In this document: one piece after another, positions 9,168 through 17,864 of the stretch
How positions within the stretch are numbered: the stretch's first letter is position 1
Layout: each line of letters starts with the position of its first letter
Origin: Allopusillimonas ginsengisoli
GTDB taxonomy: Bacteria > Pseudomonadota > Gammaproteobacteria > Burkholderiales > Burkholderiaceae_B
Length of the DNA: 64,000 nucleotides
Assembly: GCA_005239165.1 (NCBI GenBank)
Contig: RAPG01000009.1
Location: forward strand, 62,001-126,000
Direction of reading: 5' to 3'
Program-made: the position numbers and the translations under genes
The notes under the pieces: generated by a model
Told to the model about the DNA's origin: nothing
The model's input: the letters and a program-made list of their open reading frames with translations, nothing else
Database searches by the model: none

Positions 9168-10055
9168 ATGTCAGCATTTAATATCATAGGTTTCATCGGC
9201 GTCGGTGTCATGGGTGAACCTATCTGTCGCCACCTCGCCACCAAAAGTGGCTTGAAAGTACTCGCGCACGATCACGACTCAGTACCCTTGCAGCGCCTGG
9301 CCGAACACGGTGTGCAAAGCGCCACAGCAAATGAAATCTCAGCCCAGGCCGATATTATTTTCCTGTCTCTTCCGTCCGGTCAAATTGTCGAGAAAGTCAT
9401 TTTGGGCAGCCAGGAGAACGGCTTGCTGCACAATGGCCGCAAGAACCAACTAATCGTCGACCTCAGCACCTCACCTGTTGACCTCAGTCGCCGGGTCGCG
9501 GCTGACCTTATCAAATATGGCATGCGTTTTGCAGATGCGCCCGTCATGCGCACACGCGCAGCAGCCGAAGCCGGCACGTTGGCGGTACCGGTCGGCGCGG
9601 ACGACGATGTTTTCCTTAGCATAAAGCCCTTGCTCGACACCTTCGCCTCAGACGTCACGCATGTGGGCGGAATCGGCGCCGGTCAAGTGGTCAAAATCCT
9701 TAACAACATGGTTTTGTATGAAACCGTTCTTGCCCTCGCTGAAGCTCGTGCAATCGGTGCACGTGCCGGTGTGAATCCTGACATGCTCTTCTCAGCGATG
9801 TCGACGGGTTCGGCAGACAGCTTTGCCCTTCGTAACCACGGCATGAAAGCGATCGCACCTCAGAATTTCCCCGAGAAGGCTTTTCCAGTTTCTTATGCAA
9901 GAAAAGACTTACTGTATGCCGTGGGTCTGGCTGACCAAGTTGGGGTCGACGCAACAGGCGCGAAAAACCTGGTAGCGTGTTTTGATAAAGCCATCGCAGC
10001 CGGACACGGCGACAAGTATGCGCCCGCCATCTCGCTGGTCTTTGAAGGGAAATAA
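9168..10055 (+). CDS. NAD(P)-dependent oxidoreductase, 3-hydroxyisobutyrate dehydrogenase family
   Basis: 295-residue beta-hydroxyacid dehydrogenase. The Rossmann motif GVGVMGEP is at the N-terminus and the substrate-binding region has DAPVMRTRAAAEAGTL, where the family usually shows DAPVSGG. The helix carrying the catalytic Lys reads GAGQVVKILNNM. The start at 9168 has AAAAGGAAG upstream; a much longer in-frame extension overlaps the aldehyde dehydrogenase and is rejected. It likely acts with that enzyme and is probably controlled by the IclR gene downstream. The altered sulfate/substrate loop hints at a substrate other than 3-hydroxyisobutyrate. Confidence 0.85.
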   Translation: MSAFNIIGFIGVGVMGEPICRHLATKSGLKVLAHDHDSVPLQRLAEHGVQSATANEISAQADIIFLSLPSGQIVEKVILGSQENGLLHNGRKNQLIVDLSTSPVDLSRRVAADLIKYGMRFADAPVMRTRAAAEAGTLAVPVGADDDVFLSIKPLLDTFASDVTHVGGIGAGQVVKILNNMVLYETVLALAEARAIGARAGVNPDMLFSAMSTGSADSFALRNHGMKAIAPQNFPEKAFPVSYARKDLLYAVGLADQVGVDATGAKNLVACFDKAIAAGHGDKYAPAISLVFEGK

Positions 10056-10158
10056 AAGTCAGCCAACAGAGCCCGGCATTCGTCAGGCTGCTGTTGCCCT
10101 TGCGGGTCGCATGGCATAATCAGAACCTAATGCCATCAATCTCTCAAATACTTACCTC

Positions 10159-10860
10159 ATGAGCACCAACTCTGTTCCGGAAAATGACGGCGTCGCTGCG
10201 GTAGATCGCGCCCTGGCTATTGTTGACGTTGTATCGCAGCACCACGAACCCATTACCCTGGCTGACCTGTCGCGCGCAACCGGCTTCTATAAAAGCACGC
10301 TCCTGCGCCTGATCTCATCGCTCGAAAGAGCCAGGCTGGTAATTCGGCGCAGCGACGGGCGCTATGCGTTAGGGTCTTATGCCCATCAACTGGGCCGTGC
10401 TTATGAGGCAGCGTACAGGCTATCCGAAGTGGTTTTGCCCTTGCTGCAAGACATGGTCGACAATGGCAGCGAAAGCGCCTCTTTCCATACCTATCACGAC
10501 GCTAGCTTGCGCATCTGTTTGCTGCGTGTCGATTCTCACCATTCCACACTTGACCGCATACGGGTCGGTGAACTCCTTCCCCTGGACCGGGGTGCCGCTG
10601 GAAAGCTGATCACCCAATACAGTGAGACCATTCCCAAAAAGAACGAGCTTCTGGCATTATCCATGGGTGAACGCGACCCTATCTGTGCCGCAGTCGCGGC
10701 TCCGGTTTTCGGTGCTGACAACATATTTTGCGGCGCAATATCACTGTCCGGACCAAAAGAGCGATTTACGCCCGCCGCAATAAAGAAAATGTCGAAGATG
10801 GCACTACAGGCAGCCGAAAAAGCCACTTTGACTTTGGGCGGGCGCTGGCCCAAACCATAG
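10159..10860 (+). CDS. IclR-family transcriptional regulator
   Basis: 233 residues with an N-terminal winged helix-turn-helix (about residues 10-75, with ITLADLSRATGFYKSTLLRLI) and a C-terminal IclR effector domain ending near TPAAIKKMSKMALQAAEKA. It is co-directional with the two dehydrogenase genes and probably controls them in response to a pathway metabolite. The coding end overlaps a strong hairpin that looks like a terminator. Confidence 0.88.
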   Translation: MSTNSVPENDGVAAVDRALAIVDVVSQHHEPITLADLSRATGFYKSTLLRLISSLERARLVIRRSDGRYALGSYAHQLGRAYEAAYRLSEVVLPLLQDMVDNGSESASFHTYHDASLRICLLRVDSHHSTLDRIRVGELLPLDRGAAGKLITQYSETIPKKNELLALSMGERDPICAAVAAPVFGADNIFCGAISLSGPKERFTPAAIKKMSKMALQAAEKATLTLGGRWPKP

Positions 10861-10873
10861 CCCGCCCATTTTT
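10836..10873 (+). terminator. Rho-independent terminator at the end of the iclR-type gene
   Basis: GGGCGGGC at 10836-10843 pairs perfectly with GCCCGCCC at 10860-10867, followed by ATTTTTG. The left arm lies inside the last codons of the regulator gene. The amidase gene ends at 10876 on the other strand, so the hairpin may serve both directions. Confidence 0.7.
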
Positions 10874-10875
10874 GC

Positions 10876-12183
10876 TTATCCTGACACCTCAGGGCCTACC
10901 GGCCCGATAATACTGGTAACAGCATTCGCTACCGCCAGCAATCGAGTGTCTTGCCCGTAGCGAGCTATCATTTGCACACCCAATGGCAAGCCCTTGGGAC
11001 CAAGATCAATGGGAAACGATACAGACGGCAAGTGAAGTAAAGTCCATAAAGCTCCAAATCGAGGGTCTCCTGCCGAGGCAAGGCCTTCATCAGCCTCACC
11101 TGCCGCAGCCGGATACAAGACGGCATCCACCCCTTTGAACAATGTTTCTACCTTCTGCTGCGCCTCGCGTACCTGCTGACGCATTGATACGTACTCATCA
11201 TATTCAATATGTTCACCAAGCTGTAGTCGCGTTTGCAAACGATGACTAAGTTGATCCCCATGCAATATGCGTTCGTTGACCAGAGCATGCCGGGCTTCGT
11301 ACATGAACAGACGCGGTTGTATCGCAAGCAGCGTATCGTATTCGTCGGGTAACCACGTACGCTTTACAGTACACCCTGCCGATTCAAGATGATGAACAAG
11401 CGACTCGATGGCACGCATGGTTTCCGGCAAAACATAGTCCCATTGCCGGGACAAGCATAGCGCCACGCGTGGTTTCAAAGACGCCGTACGCACTGTTGCA
11501 GCACCATGAAGACCGAGCGTAAAAAACGCAGCATCCTCAATGCTTCGGGTGATGATTCCTACCGTATCTTGCGAAGGGCTAAGGTCCTTCATACCGGCAG
11601 GCGAAATAAGATCAAACGTAGGTTTGTACCCAACCACACCGCAAAAAACCGCTGGTCTGATGATGGACCCAGTGGTCTGAGTGGCGTAGGCCACGGGCAC
11701 CATGTAGTCACCAACCGCGGCCGCCGATCCACTAGAAGAGCCGCCAGGCGTGTGCGCAAGATTCAACGGGTTTTTGGCTTTACTGGGCGTCTGCGTTGCA
11801 AACTCTCCGGTTGCAACCTTGCCCAGCAAAACGGCCCCCCGACTCTTGGCCAACCGCACGCACACCGCGTCTTGATGCGGTTGGTGACCCTGATAAATTG
11901 GTGAGCCGTACTCAGTTGGGTAGTCCGCCGTGTCGAGGATGTCTTTGACAGCAAAGGGAATACCGCGCAGTGGTCCCAACTGAGTGTTATTGTCGGCTTC
12001 TGCAGCGGCGGCCAATGCCTTTTTTGAATCATAGGCAACAAACGCAGCGACCTCTGCATTTCTTTCTTCGATCCTGTCCAGGCAGGCCTGCAACAGCGCG
12101 ACGCTGCTGATTTCACGCTGTTCTATCGCTGCCGCTGCCTGCACTAACCCTAGTCGGTTCAGTTGTTTTGATTTAAAACTCAT
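10876..12183 (-). CDS. Amidase (amidase-signature family)
   Basis: 435-residue amidase-signature enzyme. The Ser-cisSer-Lys triad is visible as Lys80 (FAVKDI), a Ser of the GGSSSGSAAAV motif near 149-151 and nucleophile Ser173 in TTGSIIRPA. The start at 12183 is fixed by an ATGA overlap with the stop of the upstream Bug-receptor gene; a longer start at 12222 would extend into it. Coupling to a receptor suggests the bound ligand is an amide that is hydrolysed after uptake, releasing ammonia and an acid. GatA-like enzymes share the fold, but no gatB or gatC is adjacent. Confidence 0.88.
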   Translation of the reverse strand: MSFKSKQLNRLGLVQAAAAIEQREISSVALLQACLDRIEERNAEVAAFVAYDSKKALAAAAEADNNTQLGPLRGIPFAVKDILDTADYPTEYGSPIYQGHQPHQDAVCVRLAKSRGAVLLGKVATGEFATQTPSKAKNPLNLAHTPGGSSSGSAAAVGDYMVPVAYATQTTGSIIRPAVFCGVVGYKPTFDLISPAGMKDLSPSQDTVGIITRSIEDAAFFTLGLHGAATVRTASLKPRVALCLSRQWDYVLPETMRAIESLVHHLESAGCTVKRTWLPDEYDTLLAIQPRLFMYEARHALVNERILHGDQLSHRLQTRLQLGEHIEYDEYVSMRQQVREAQQKVETLFKGVDAVLYPAAAGEADEGLASAGDPRFGALWTLLHLPSVSFPIDLGPKGLPLGVQMIARYGQDTRLLAVANAVTSIIGPVGPEVSG

Positions 12184-13169
12184 TCTATGCTGATTCCTGC
12201 ATCCTTGATGACTTTTGCCCATTTGTCGTGTTCAGCCCTGACGAAGGCATCAAATTCCTTGGCAGAACCGCCACCTGGCTCCGCACCTTGAGCAAGCAAT
12301 TGCTTTTTGGTGTCAGGCTGATCAAGTATTTTGCGCATCACTGCATTGAGTTTTTCAACAATGGCAGGATCAGTGTTGGCGGGAACAAACAACCCAAACC
12401 ACCCGTTGACCTCATAGCCCTTTAACCCCGCCTCACTCATGGTGGGCACGTCTGGCAATAGTGCGGATCGCTGCGTGGATGTCACGGCCAGCGCACGCAA
12501 TTTGCCACTCTTTATATGCGGAAGGCACAAAGGCAGATTGCAGAACATGACCTGTACGCGGCCCGGCAGAAGATCATTGAGTGCGGCGCCACCACCCTTG
12601 TACGGGATATGAAGTATCTTTGATTTTGTCATGGAGTTGAACATTTCCCCCGACAGATGCATGCTGCCTCCGTTGCCGGTAGACGCATAAGACAGATTTT
12701 CTTTGGATGCAAGTTCAATCAGTTCCTTCACAGATTTCACAGGAACATCTGGATTCACCACCAGCACATTCGCAACAGTGGCTACGTTGGTAACAGGGAT
12801 GAAATCCTTGAGCGGATCAAAGGGCAGATTCTTGAAAAGACTTGGGTTTACGGCATTTGTGCTAGTTGGGCCCAGCAAAAGGGTGTAGCCATCGGGCTGT
12901 GCGCGCGCAACAGCAGCCGCGCCAATATTGCCACCCGCACCTGGCTTGTTCTCGACAACGACGGGTTGCCCCAGCGAGTCTGTCAAACCCTTGGCGGCTA
13001 TTCTTCCCAGCGTGTCAGTCACGCTGCCTGGGCCGAAAGGCACAACCAGGGTAATGGGTTTGCTGGGATAGCTGTCCGCTTGGGCAACGGCAACCGGCGA
13101 TGCGAAAGGCAAAGTGCCCACAGCCAGCGCCACGACGGAGCGAAAACATCCGAATCTGAACCTCGTCAT
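12180..13169 (-). CDS. Bug-family periplasmic solute-binding receptor, coupled to amidase
   Basis: 329-residue Bug/TctC-type receptor. The signal peptide (RFRFGCFRSVVALAV to SPVAVAQA) precedes DSYPSKPITLVVPFGPG. ATG 13169 is preferred because AGGAG lies nine bases upstream; an upstream in-frame ATG at 13217 lacks such a site. GNIGAAAVARAQPDGYTLL and STGNGGSMHLSGEMF are typical ligand-site segments. It is transcribed away from a LysR gene, the classic arrangement of regulator and target, and its last base triplet overlaps the amidase start. Confidence 0.9.
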   Translation of the reverse strand: MTRFRFGCFRSVVALAVGTLPFASPVAVAQADSYPSKPITLVVPFGPGSVTDTLGRIAAKGLTDSLGQPVVVENKPGAGGNIGAAAVARAQPDGYTLLLGPTSTNAVNPSLFKNLPFDPLKDFIPVTNVATVANVLVVNPDVPVKSVKELIELASKENLSYASTGNGGSMHLSGEMFNSMTKSKILHIPYKGGGAALNDLLPGRVQVMFCNLPLCLPHIKSGKLRALAVTSTQRSALLPDVPTMSEAGLKGYEVNGWFGLFVPANTDPAIVEKLNAVMRKILDQPDTKKQLLAQGAEPGGGSAKEFDAFVRAEHDKWAKVIKDAGISIE

Positions 13170-13301
13170 AGACTGAACTCCTGAAAGCAGTAAGAGGATT
13201 ACGCAAATAACGCGCATTACGATGACTAAGCTTACGAGGCGTCAATTAGTATGTCTATTACAATTAACACTTCCTATTAAGACTTTTTTCGACATAAAAC
13301 T

Positions 13302-14192
13302 ATGCTGCACTCTCGCACCCTGGAAGCCTTCCTGACCGTTGCCGAAGAATTGCACTTTGGCAATGCGGCTCGTCGCCTGCACGTCAGTCAACCCCCTTTA
13401 AGCCAGCAAATTCGACGATTTGAACAAGAGATTGGTACGCCGCTTTTTACACGTACTACCCGGTCCGTAAAGCTCACGCCAGCTGGAGCTGTTCTGTTCA
13501 AAAAAGCAAAGCAACTCGTTGTGGACGGACAAGCCGCCATCCTGGCCACCCGACGGTGCGCAGAGGGCGATTCTGGCCAGCTAACCATAGGTTTCACCAG
13601 CACAGCTGCCTATCAGCTCTTGCCAAAGCTGCTGGCGGGATACCACGCACACCATCCTGATATAGGACTCACCCTCAAAGAAGACCTGTCCACCAATCTG
13701 ATCACGATGCTTGCTGAAGATAGGATAGACCTCGCACTATTACGCCGTCCTGCAGCTGTTTCCCATGAGGCCCTGGTCTTCACCCGTGTAAGTCGGGAGG
13801 CAATGTGTGTAGCCATACCCGGCAACCACCCTTATGCTGCGCTTGCGAGCATCGAGCCGGAAAAATTACACGGTCTGCCATTCATAGGATTTAGCGCTGA
13901 TGCTGCTCTATATTTCCGTGAGCGGATACAAAGTATCTTTGCCCATTTTCAGATTCAGCCTCGCATCGTTCACGAAAGCGTCATGCCAACGCTTTTGTCG
14001 CTGGTCGAAGCAGGTATGGGGTTAGCTCTGGTACCCGCTTCTGCTTCCAGCCTTCGGCCCGGTGGCTTGCGCTACCTGCCACTAGTGGATGAGGAAAACA
14101 TAGCCGCCATCGACCTCTTTTGCGCACAACGCTGGAACGATGAAAATCCGGCGATAAAGGCCGCATATTCCATACTGAGCAACAGTGACTAA
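13302..14192 (+). CDS. LysR-family transcriptional regulator
   Basis: 296 residues. The N-terminal HTH (residues 1-60) contains FGNAARRLHVSQPPLSQQIRRFE, followed by a linker helix and a periplasmic-binding-like effector domain. It is divergent from the Bug-amidase pair across 132 AT-rich bases, so it most likely controls that pair and itself. I could not pick a convincing T-N11-A operator by eye in the gap. Confidence 0.9.
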   Translation: MLHSRTLEAFLTVAEELHFGNAARRLHVSQPPLSQQIRRFEQEIGTPLFTRTTRSVKLTPAGAVLFKKAKQLVVDGQAAILATRRCAEGDSGQLTIGFTSTAAYQLLPKLLAGYHAHHPDIGLTLKEDLSTNLITMLAEDRIDLALLRRPAAVSHEALVFTRVSREAMCVAIPGNHPYAALASIEPEKLHGLPFIGFSADAALYFRERIQSIFAHFQIQPRIVHESVMPTLLSLVEAGMGLALVPASASSLRPGGLRYLPLVDEENIAAIDLFCAQRWNDENPAIKAAYSILSNSD

Positions 14193-14287
14193 GAGTTCGC
14201 AAAACACCTTATGTAGTGGGCAGCTTCGTGCTCTGACTTAAGGATTTCTTGGGCATGACATTGAAAGACTGCCCTGCACGCCAGCGT

Positions 14288-14983
14288 CTATTTCAGTTGG
14301 GTGGCAAACATGATTTGCAGCCGCACCTGGCCGGCATTATAGATATGCTCGCGAGCCGCTTTCTCGGCTGCAGCAGGGTCGTGGCTGGCTATTGCATCGA
14401 CAATGGCCCGATTCTCTTCAAGCCCGCTTTGCATTCGTCCCGGTTCCAGGTACGTTGTCTTGCCCAGCAAAATCAGTGCATTTGATAGCACGTTGAAAGC
14501 ACTTGTGAGGTAAGCGTTATGGGCCGCATCCACAATAGCCATGTGCAACCGCCGGTTGCCTTCAGCCGCCTCTTCAGCAGTTTGAGCCAATGCCATTCGC
14601 TCGACCATATGCTGCATAGACTGAACTTCGAACGCAGACGCCTGGGTCGCTGCAAAGCGTGCCGCCGCTCCTGCCAGAAGCTCCCGCATGGCGTACAGTT
14701 CCATTACACGAGCAGGCGAAAGCGTAGTGACGCACAGGCCTCTGGCCGAATTCGTTTCTATAAGACCTTCAGCCTCAAGACGTTTCAAGGCTTCGCGTAC
14801 CGGCGTACGGCTGACCTCCAATCTGTCTGATACCTCGACCTCTCGAAGACGGTCTCCCGGCCTTAAAGACTGATGGCTGATTTCTTCGCGCAGTCGTGAA
14901 TAAACAAATTCTGCACGGGACACAGAACGGGAGTCGTTAAGTGCAGTGGTCGTTTCATTCCGCTTGGGCAAAACACTCTCCAT
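14288..14983 (-). CDS. GntR-family (FCD domain) transcriptional regulator
   Basis: 231 residues. The winged HTH holds RPGDRLREVEVSDRLEVSRTPVREALKRLEAEGL (about residues 40-75, shown here only to mark the FadR-type spacing through its key residues R-L-x-E and S-R-T-P-V-R-E-A). The all-helical FCD ligand domain follows. It faces the LysR gene tail to tail and has no partner on its own side, so its target may be the receptor/amidase group or elsewhere. Confidence 0.88.
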   Translation of the reverse strand: MESVLPKRNETTTALNDSRSVSRAEFVYSRLREEISHQSLRPGDRLREVEVSDRLEVSRTPVREALKRLEAEGLIETNSARGLCVTTLSPARVMELYAMRELLAGAAARFAATQASAFEVQSMQHMVERMALAQTAEEAAEGNRRLHMAIVDAAHNAYLTSAFNVLSNALILLGKTTYLEPGRMQSGLEENRAIVDAIASHDPAAAEKAAREHIYNAGQVRLQIMFATQLK

Positions 14984-15238
14984 GGTTCATGCTTGTGCGT
15001 GATTTCGAGGTACGAATGCGAGTATACACAGGGATGCAGGAAGCAATCAGGTTCAAGCCTGGCACTCCCGCTCACGGCCCCTAGCCAGCAAAAGCTCGAG
15101 ACCTTAAATTATCTGATTAAAAACCCCGACAAGAGCTGACAAAACCCCATCAAACGGGATTGACCAGATCCTTGCTTATGAAAACAATACCAGGCACATA
15201 CATGCGCAGGGCAATGTCGCAAAAAGCAGAGCGTCGTG

Positions 15239-15405
15239 TTAAAACGCGCCACCCGTAGCGCTCGCCTCGACGCCAGATCCACTCGCGTTAATAATATTGC
15301 CCGCCTCAGAGACTGATCCGTATAGGTGTAGATGACCGGATCGTCCGCAAATGCTGTTGACACTACGAAAACAGATAAAACCAAAGGAAATGCGACCGGT
15401 TTCAT
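15239..15405 (-). pseudogene. Small exported protein gene with a one-base frameshift
   Basis: ATG at 15405 has AGGAAA eight bases upstream and encodes a clean signal peptide (MKPVAFPLVLSVFVVSTAFA) followed by DDPVIYTYTD. The frame then drifts into an implausible Cys/His/Arg-rich tail. One added base near 15330 restores GSVSEAGNIINASGSG and a Gly/Ala-rich end (ATGGAF) with TAA at 15239, giving a 55-residue secreted protein. It is either a real frameshift or a sequencing slip. I do not recognise the family. Confidence 0.5.
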
Positions 15406-15782
15406 GCGTAGTTTCCTGGCTATTGCGAGGCATAGCCATTCTCGTCTTACAGTATGCTTGCCTCATGCTGTTTTCAATGTAGGAGGAAGCCGGCTTTTTA
15501 TTCTTAAAGAATCAGTACCGCTTCTTTCACATTTTTCTATAGCGGCCTCGAACATCCAAAATCGTCGCGACATGCAGTATGCTATGTTCAACCCCACATC
15601 TAAGACCGTCTATCGGTTTCACGCCATCAATTATCGAAAAAACGTCTTTCTTATCTGTACCGGTCAAGTCGAAGCCAGGCGCACAAATGCCTGAGCTTGC
15701 GGGCGTCGGCGCTTAATAGATAGCTTGGAACACAACGATGGCCCTTCCATACCATGTGTACACGCCGCACAAGTAACCCCTG
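15406..15782. other. Intergenic stretch without a supported gene
   Basis: Short open frames here lack ribosome sites and family-like composition. The region presumably holds the leftward promoter of the small exported protein near 15420-15470 and the rightward promoter of the AraC gene near 15690-15780. Confidence 0.4.
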
Positions 15783-16823
15783 ATGATCGCCTCCCTATTT
15801 GCCCAGGTACCGTTCGAACAGCATCGCGTCGTGGATACCGCCGACTTCGACGAAGCGCATCCCCTGGTCTGTGAAGCCCTCAATTCGTGCCGATTTCAGG
15901 TACTGCGCGGCAAGATCACCCACAACCAGCTAGATATCTTGCCCTGTGGCAATTTGTCGCTAATGAAACTGCGATACGGCAATGGTGCGGACATGAGCGT
16001 CGACCCCAGTAGCCTGAACGGCTACTACCTGTTGGTGCTGCCCACCAAAGGACAAGCCGAGTTTTATTTCGATAGACGCACCATCGAGGTGTCACCACAA
16101 GGGGCTGTCCTCATCAGCCCAGGCAGACGGTTTCACTTTAAAGCCAGCCACGATTACGAGCAGGTACTGCTCCGCCTGAACAGATCGGCCATCGCCGACG
16201 CCTGGTGTCGCCTGACAGCGCAAGAATGCGCGCCCGATATTTGCTTCGATGCGATCATCCCCGTGAGTGCAGCTGGCTGGCAAGCGCTGATGCCCATGCT
16301 GCAATGGGTAGTGCGATGCATGCACTTGGGACAGGGCCAGGACGTCGCCCAGGCCGCATTGCTAGCTCAAACCGAAATGCTGCTTGCCACCACTCTGCTG
16401 CTGCACCAACCTCACAGCATGGCGGCACACTTATGGCCGACACCACCCCCGTCCGCGCCCCAGACCATACGACGTGCGCAAACTTACATGCTTGAGCATC
16501 TTGGCGAACGACTGCCGGCTGCCATGATCGCCAGCCATTGCGGCCTGTCGGTAAGGCGTTTGCAAGCCCTGTTCCAGGATGAGTGCGGACAATCACCATT
16601 GCAATGGCTGCGCGCGCAACGTCTGCAAGCGGTCCAACAAGCCCTTTCGCAGGAGGGCGATACTGGCAAGATCGGCGAAACTGCAGCACGTTTCGGCTTC
16701 ACCCACTTGGGCGAATTTTCGAGGGCCTACCGCCAGACCTTCGGTGAAACGCCACAGCAAACGCGGGGCAAGTCAAAGGGGCGCATCGCTCAAGCACGAC
16801 AGCGGCACCAGAGCTTTGGCTAG
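15783..16823 (+). CDS. AraC-family transcriptional regulator
   Basis: 346 residues. The N-terminal half resembles the AraC-binding-like beta-barrel (YYLLVLPTKGQAEFYFD, SPGRRFHF). The C-terminal double HTH includes AAMIASHCGLSVRRLQALFQ and the conserved second-helix segment ARFGFTHLGEFSRAYRQTFGETP. It stands alone, with no adjacent catabolic gene on its strand, so its regulon is not evident. The nearest comparison is the AraC_binding_2 group that often controls aromatic oxygenases. Confidence 0.85.
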   Translation: MIASLFAQVPFEQHRVVDTADFDEAHPLVCEALNSCRFQVLRGKITHNQLDILPCGNLSLMKLRYGNGADMSVDPSSLNGYYLLVLPTKGQAEFYFDRRTIEVSPQGAVLISPGRRFHFKASHDYEQVLLRLNRSAIADAWCRLTAQECAPDICFDAIIPVSAAGWQALMPMLQWVVRCMHLGQGQDVAQAALLAQTEMLLATTLLLHQPHSMAAHLWPTPPPSAPQTIRRAQTYMLEHLGERLPAAMIASHCGLSVRRLQALFQDECGQSPLQWLRAQRLQAVQQALSQEGDTGKIGETAARFGFTHLGEFSRAYRQTFGETPQQTRGKSKGRIAQARQRHQSFG

Positions 16824-16856
16824 CGCATTGTCCGAAAGTCTTGAATAGTAATAAAA

Positions 16857-17207
16857 CTACCGTAGATGGCGCTCTGCCAGCCACTCATTCTTGCCATAGC
16901 GATACCCTTGAAACTCGCGATCCAGCGTAGTTTCTCCTTGGAGAAGGCTGCGTGCAAGATTGGCGACGCTTTTAAGCTCCAGCTCGCTGCGCACTTCCAA
17001 AGGGGCGACAAGCTCTACCCCTGTGGCCCACGAAAGGCGTTTGCGACGCCAACTGGGGAAAACCTCGGAATCAATGCCACTGTGCTGCAGCTTCTTCTTG
17101 GTGGTATCCAGCTTGTCGTAATACTGGCGCAACTCGCCTTGTACGGGTTGCGAGGTGTCACTGACAATTTTCTTGCGTGAGCGGCCAACACGCCTATAGT
17201 TTGGCAT
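16857..17207 (-). CDS. Uncharacterised basic protein, possibly a 5'-truncated remnant
   Basis: A 116-residue frame starts at 17207 and is rich in Arg/Lys (NYRRVGRSRKKIVSD at the start). It has a protein-like second half containing FPSWRRKRLSWATGVELVAPLEVRSE split by no stop, and ends GYRYGKNEWLAERHLR. The frame stays open upstream to about 17304 without an ATG and keeps coherent composition (SRRDPRNAERAWREAGDPP). This suggests the true start was lost or lies further upstream. No family recognised; it could be a fragment of a mobile-element or secretion-associated protein. Confidence 0.4.
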   Translation of the reverse strand: MPNYRRVGRSRKKIVSDTSQPVQGELRQYYDKLDTTKKKLQHSGIDSEVFPSWRRKRLSWATGVELVAPLEVRSELELKSVANLARSLLQGETTLDREFQGYRYGKNEWLAERHLR

Positions 17208-17331
17208 GGAGTCGCCGAAGAGTCCGCCATCGCGTGGCGGGTCTCCAGCTTCACGCCAGGCACGTTCCGCGTTACGGGGATCACGCCGCGACCCATAAAC
17301 TCACAACTTGCTTACGGATCCACGAAGTGCC

Positions 17332-17607
17332 ATGTATAAATCAACTTCTATATTCACCCTAAGCCTTCTTGCCCCTCACTTCGGCATTTCCGAGGACCAA
17401 CTAAGTGATCTTGCTTATGCCAACCTCAACGTCGAAGACGGATTAATGTGGATTATTGGTCCTCATGAGTCTGAAGAGATGGGGCTGACGCCTGATGGCA
17501 TCAGAAACATTGCCGAAATACTGTCCGATCTTGGAAACGAGAAAGCCGCACGCGTATTAAGCAATCTTGATAAACGCACATTTTTTCCACAAGCCGATCC
17601 GGTATAA
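17332..17607 (+). CDS. Small acidic hypothetical protein
   Basis: 91-residue protein from ATG 17332 (an in-frame upstream start at 17308 is less likely). Composition is that of a folded helical protein: LSDLAYANLNVEDGLMWIIG, LTPDGIRNIAEILSDLG and a C-terminal KAARVLSNLDKRTFF. There is no signal peptide, membrane segment or recognised motif. It is isolated between an unknown basic frame on the other strand and an ABC exporter gene. Confidence 0.5.
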   Translation: MYKSTSIFTLSLLAPHFGISEDQLSDLAYANLNVEDGLMWIIGPHESEEMGLTPDGIRNIAEILSDLGNEKAARVLSNLDKRTFFPQADPV

Positions 17608-17864
17608 AAAAGTGACGTCCAAGATCGGCCACGGTAAAACCATATACACCGATTATTTGCGATACTAACCGACCAATAGCAACAGAATTCAACTAGGTAT
17701 ATGCTTAGCGATAAACATCTCCAGGAGTCAGCCACAGCTTGGGTAAGGTCTATAACAGTGCCGCCATTACCAACCGGATGAAGCAAGAGCAAGAGCGCAG
17801 CTTCACCATCATCTCATCGTATTTACCTTAAACCAAAAAACCGCTATTACTGGTACCTGAAAAA

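Noticed and set aside
15332..15694. A 120-codon plus-strand frame.
   Set aside because: Random-looking composition, no ribosome site, antisense to a better small exported gene.
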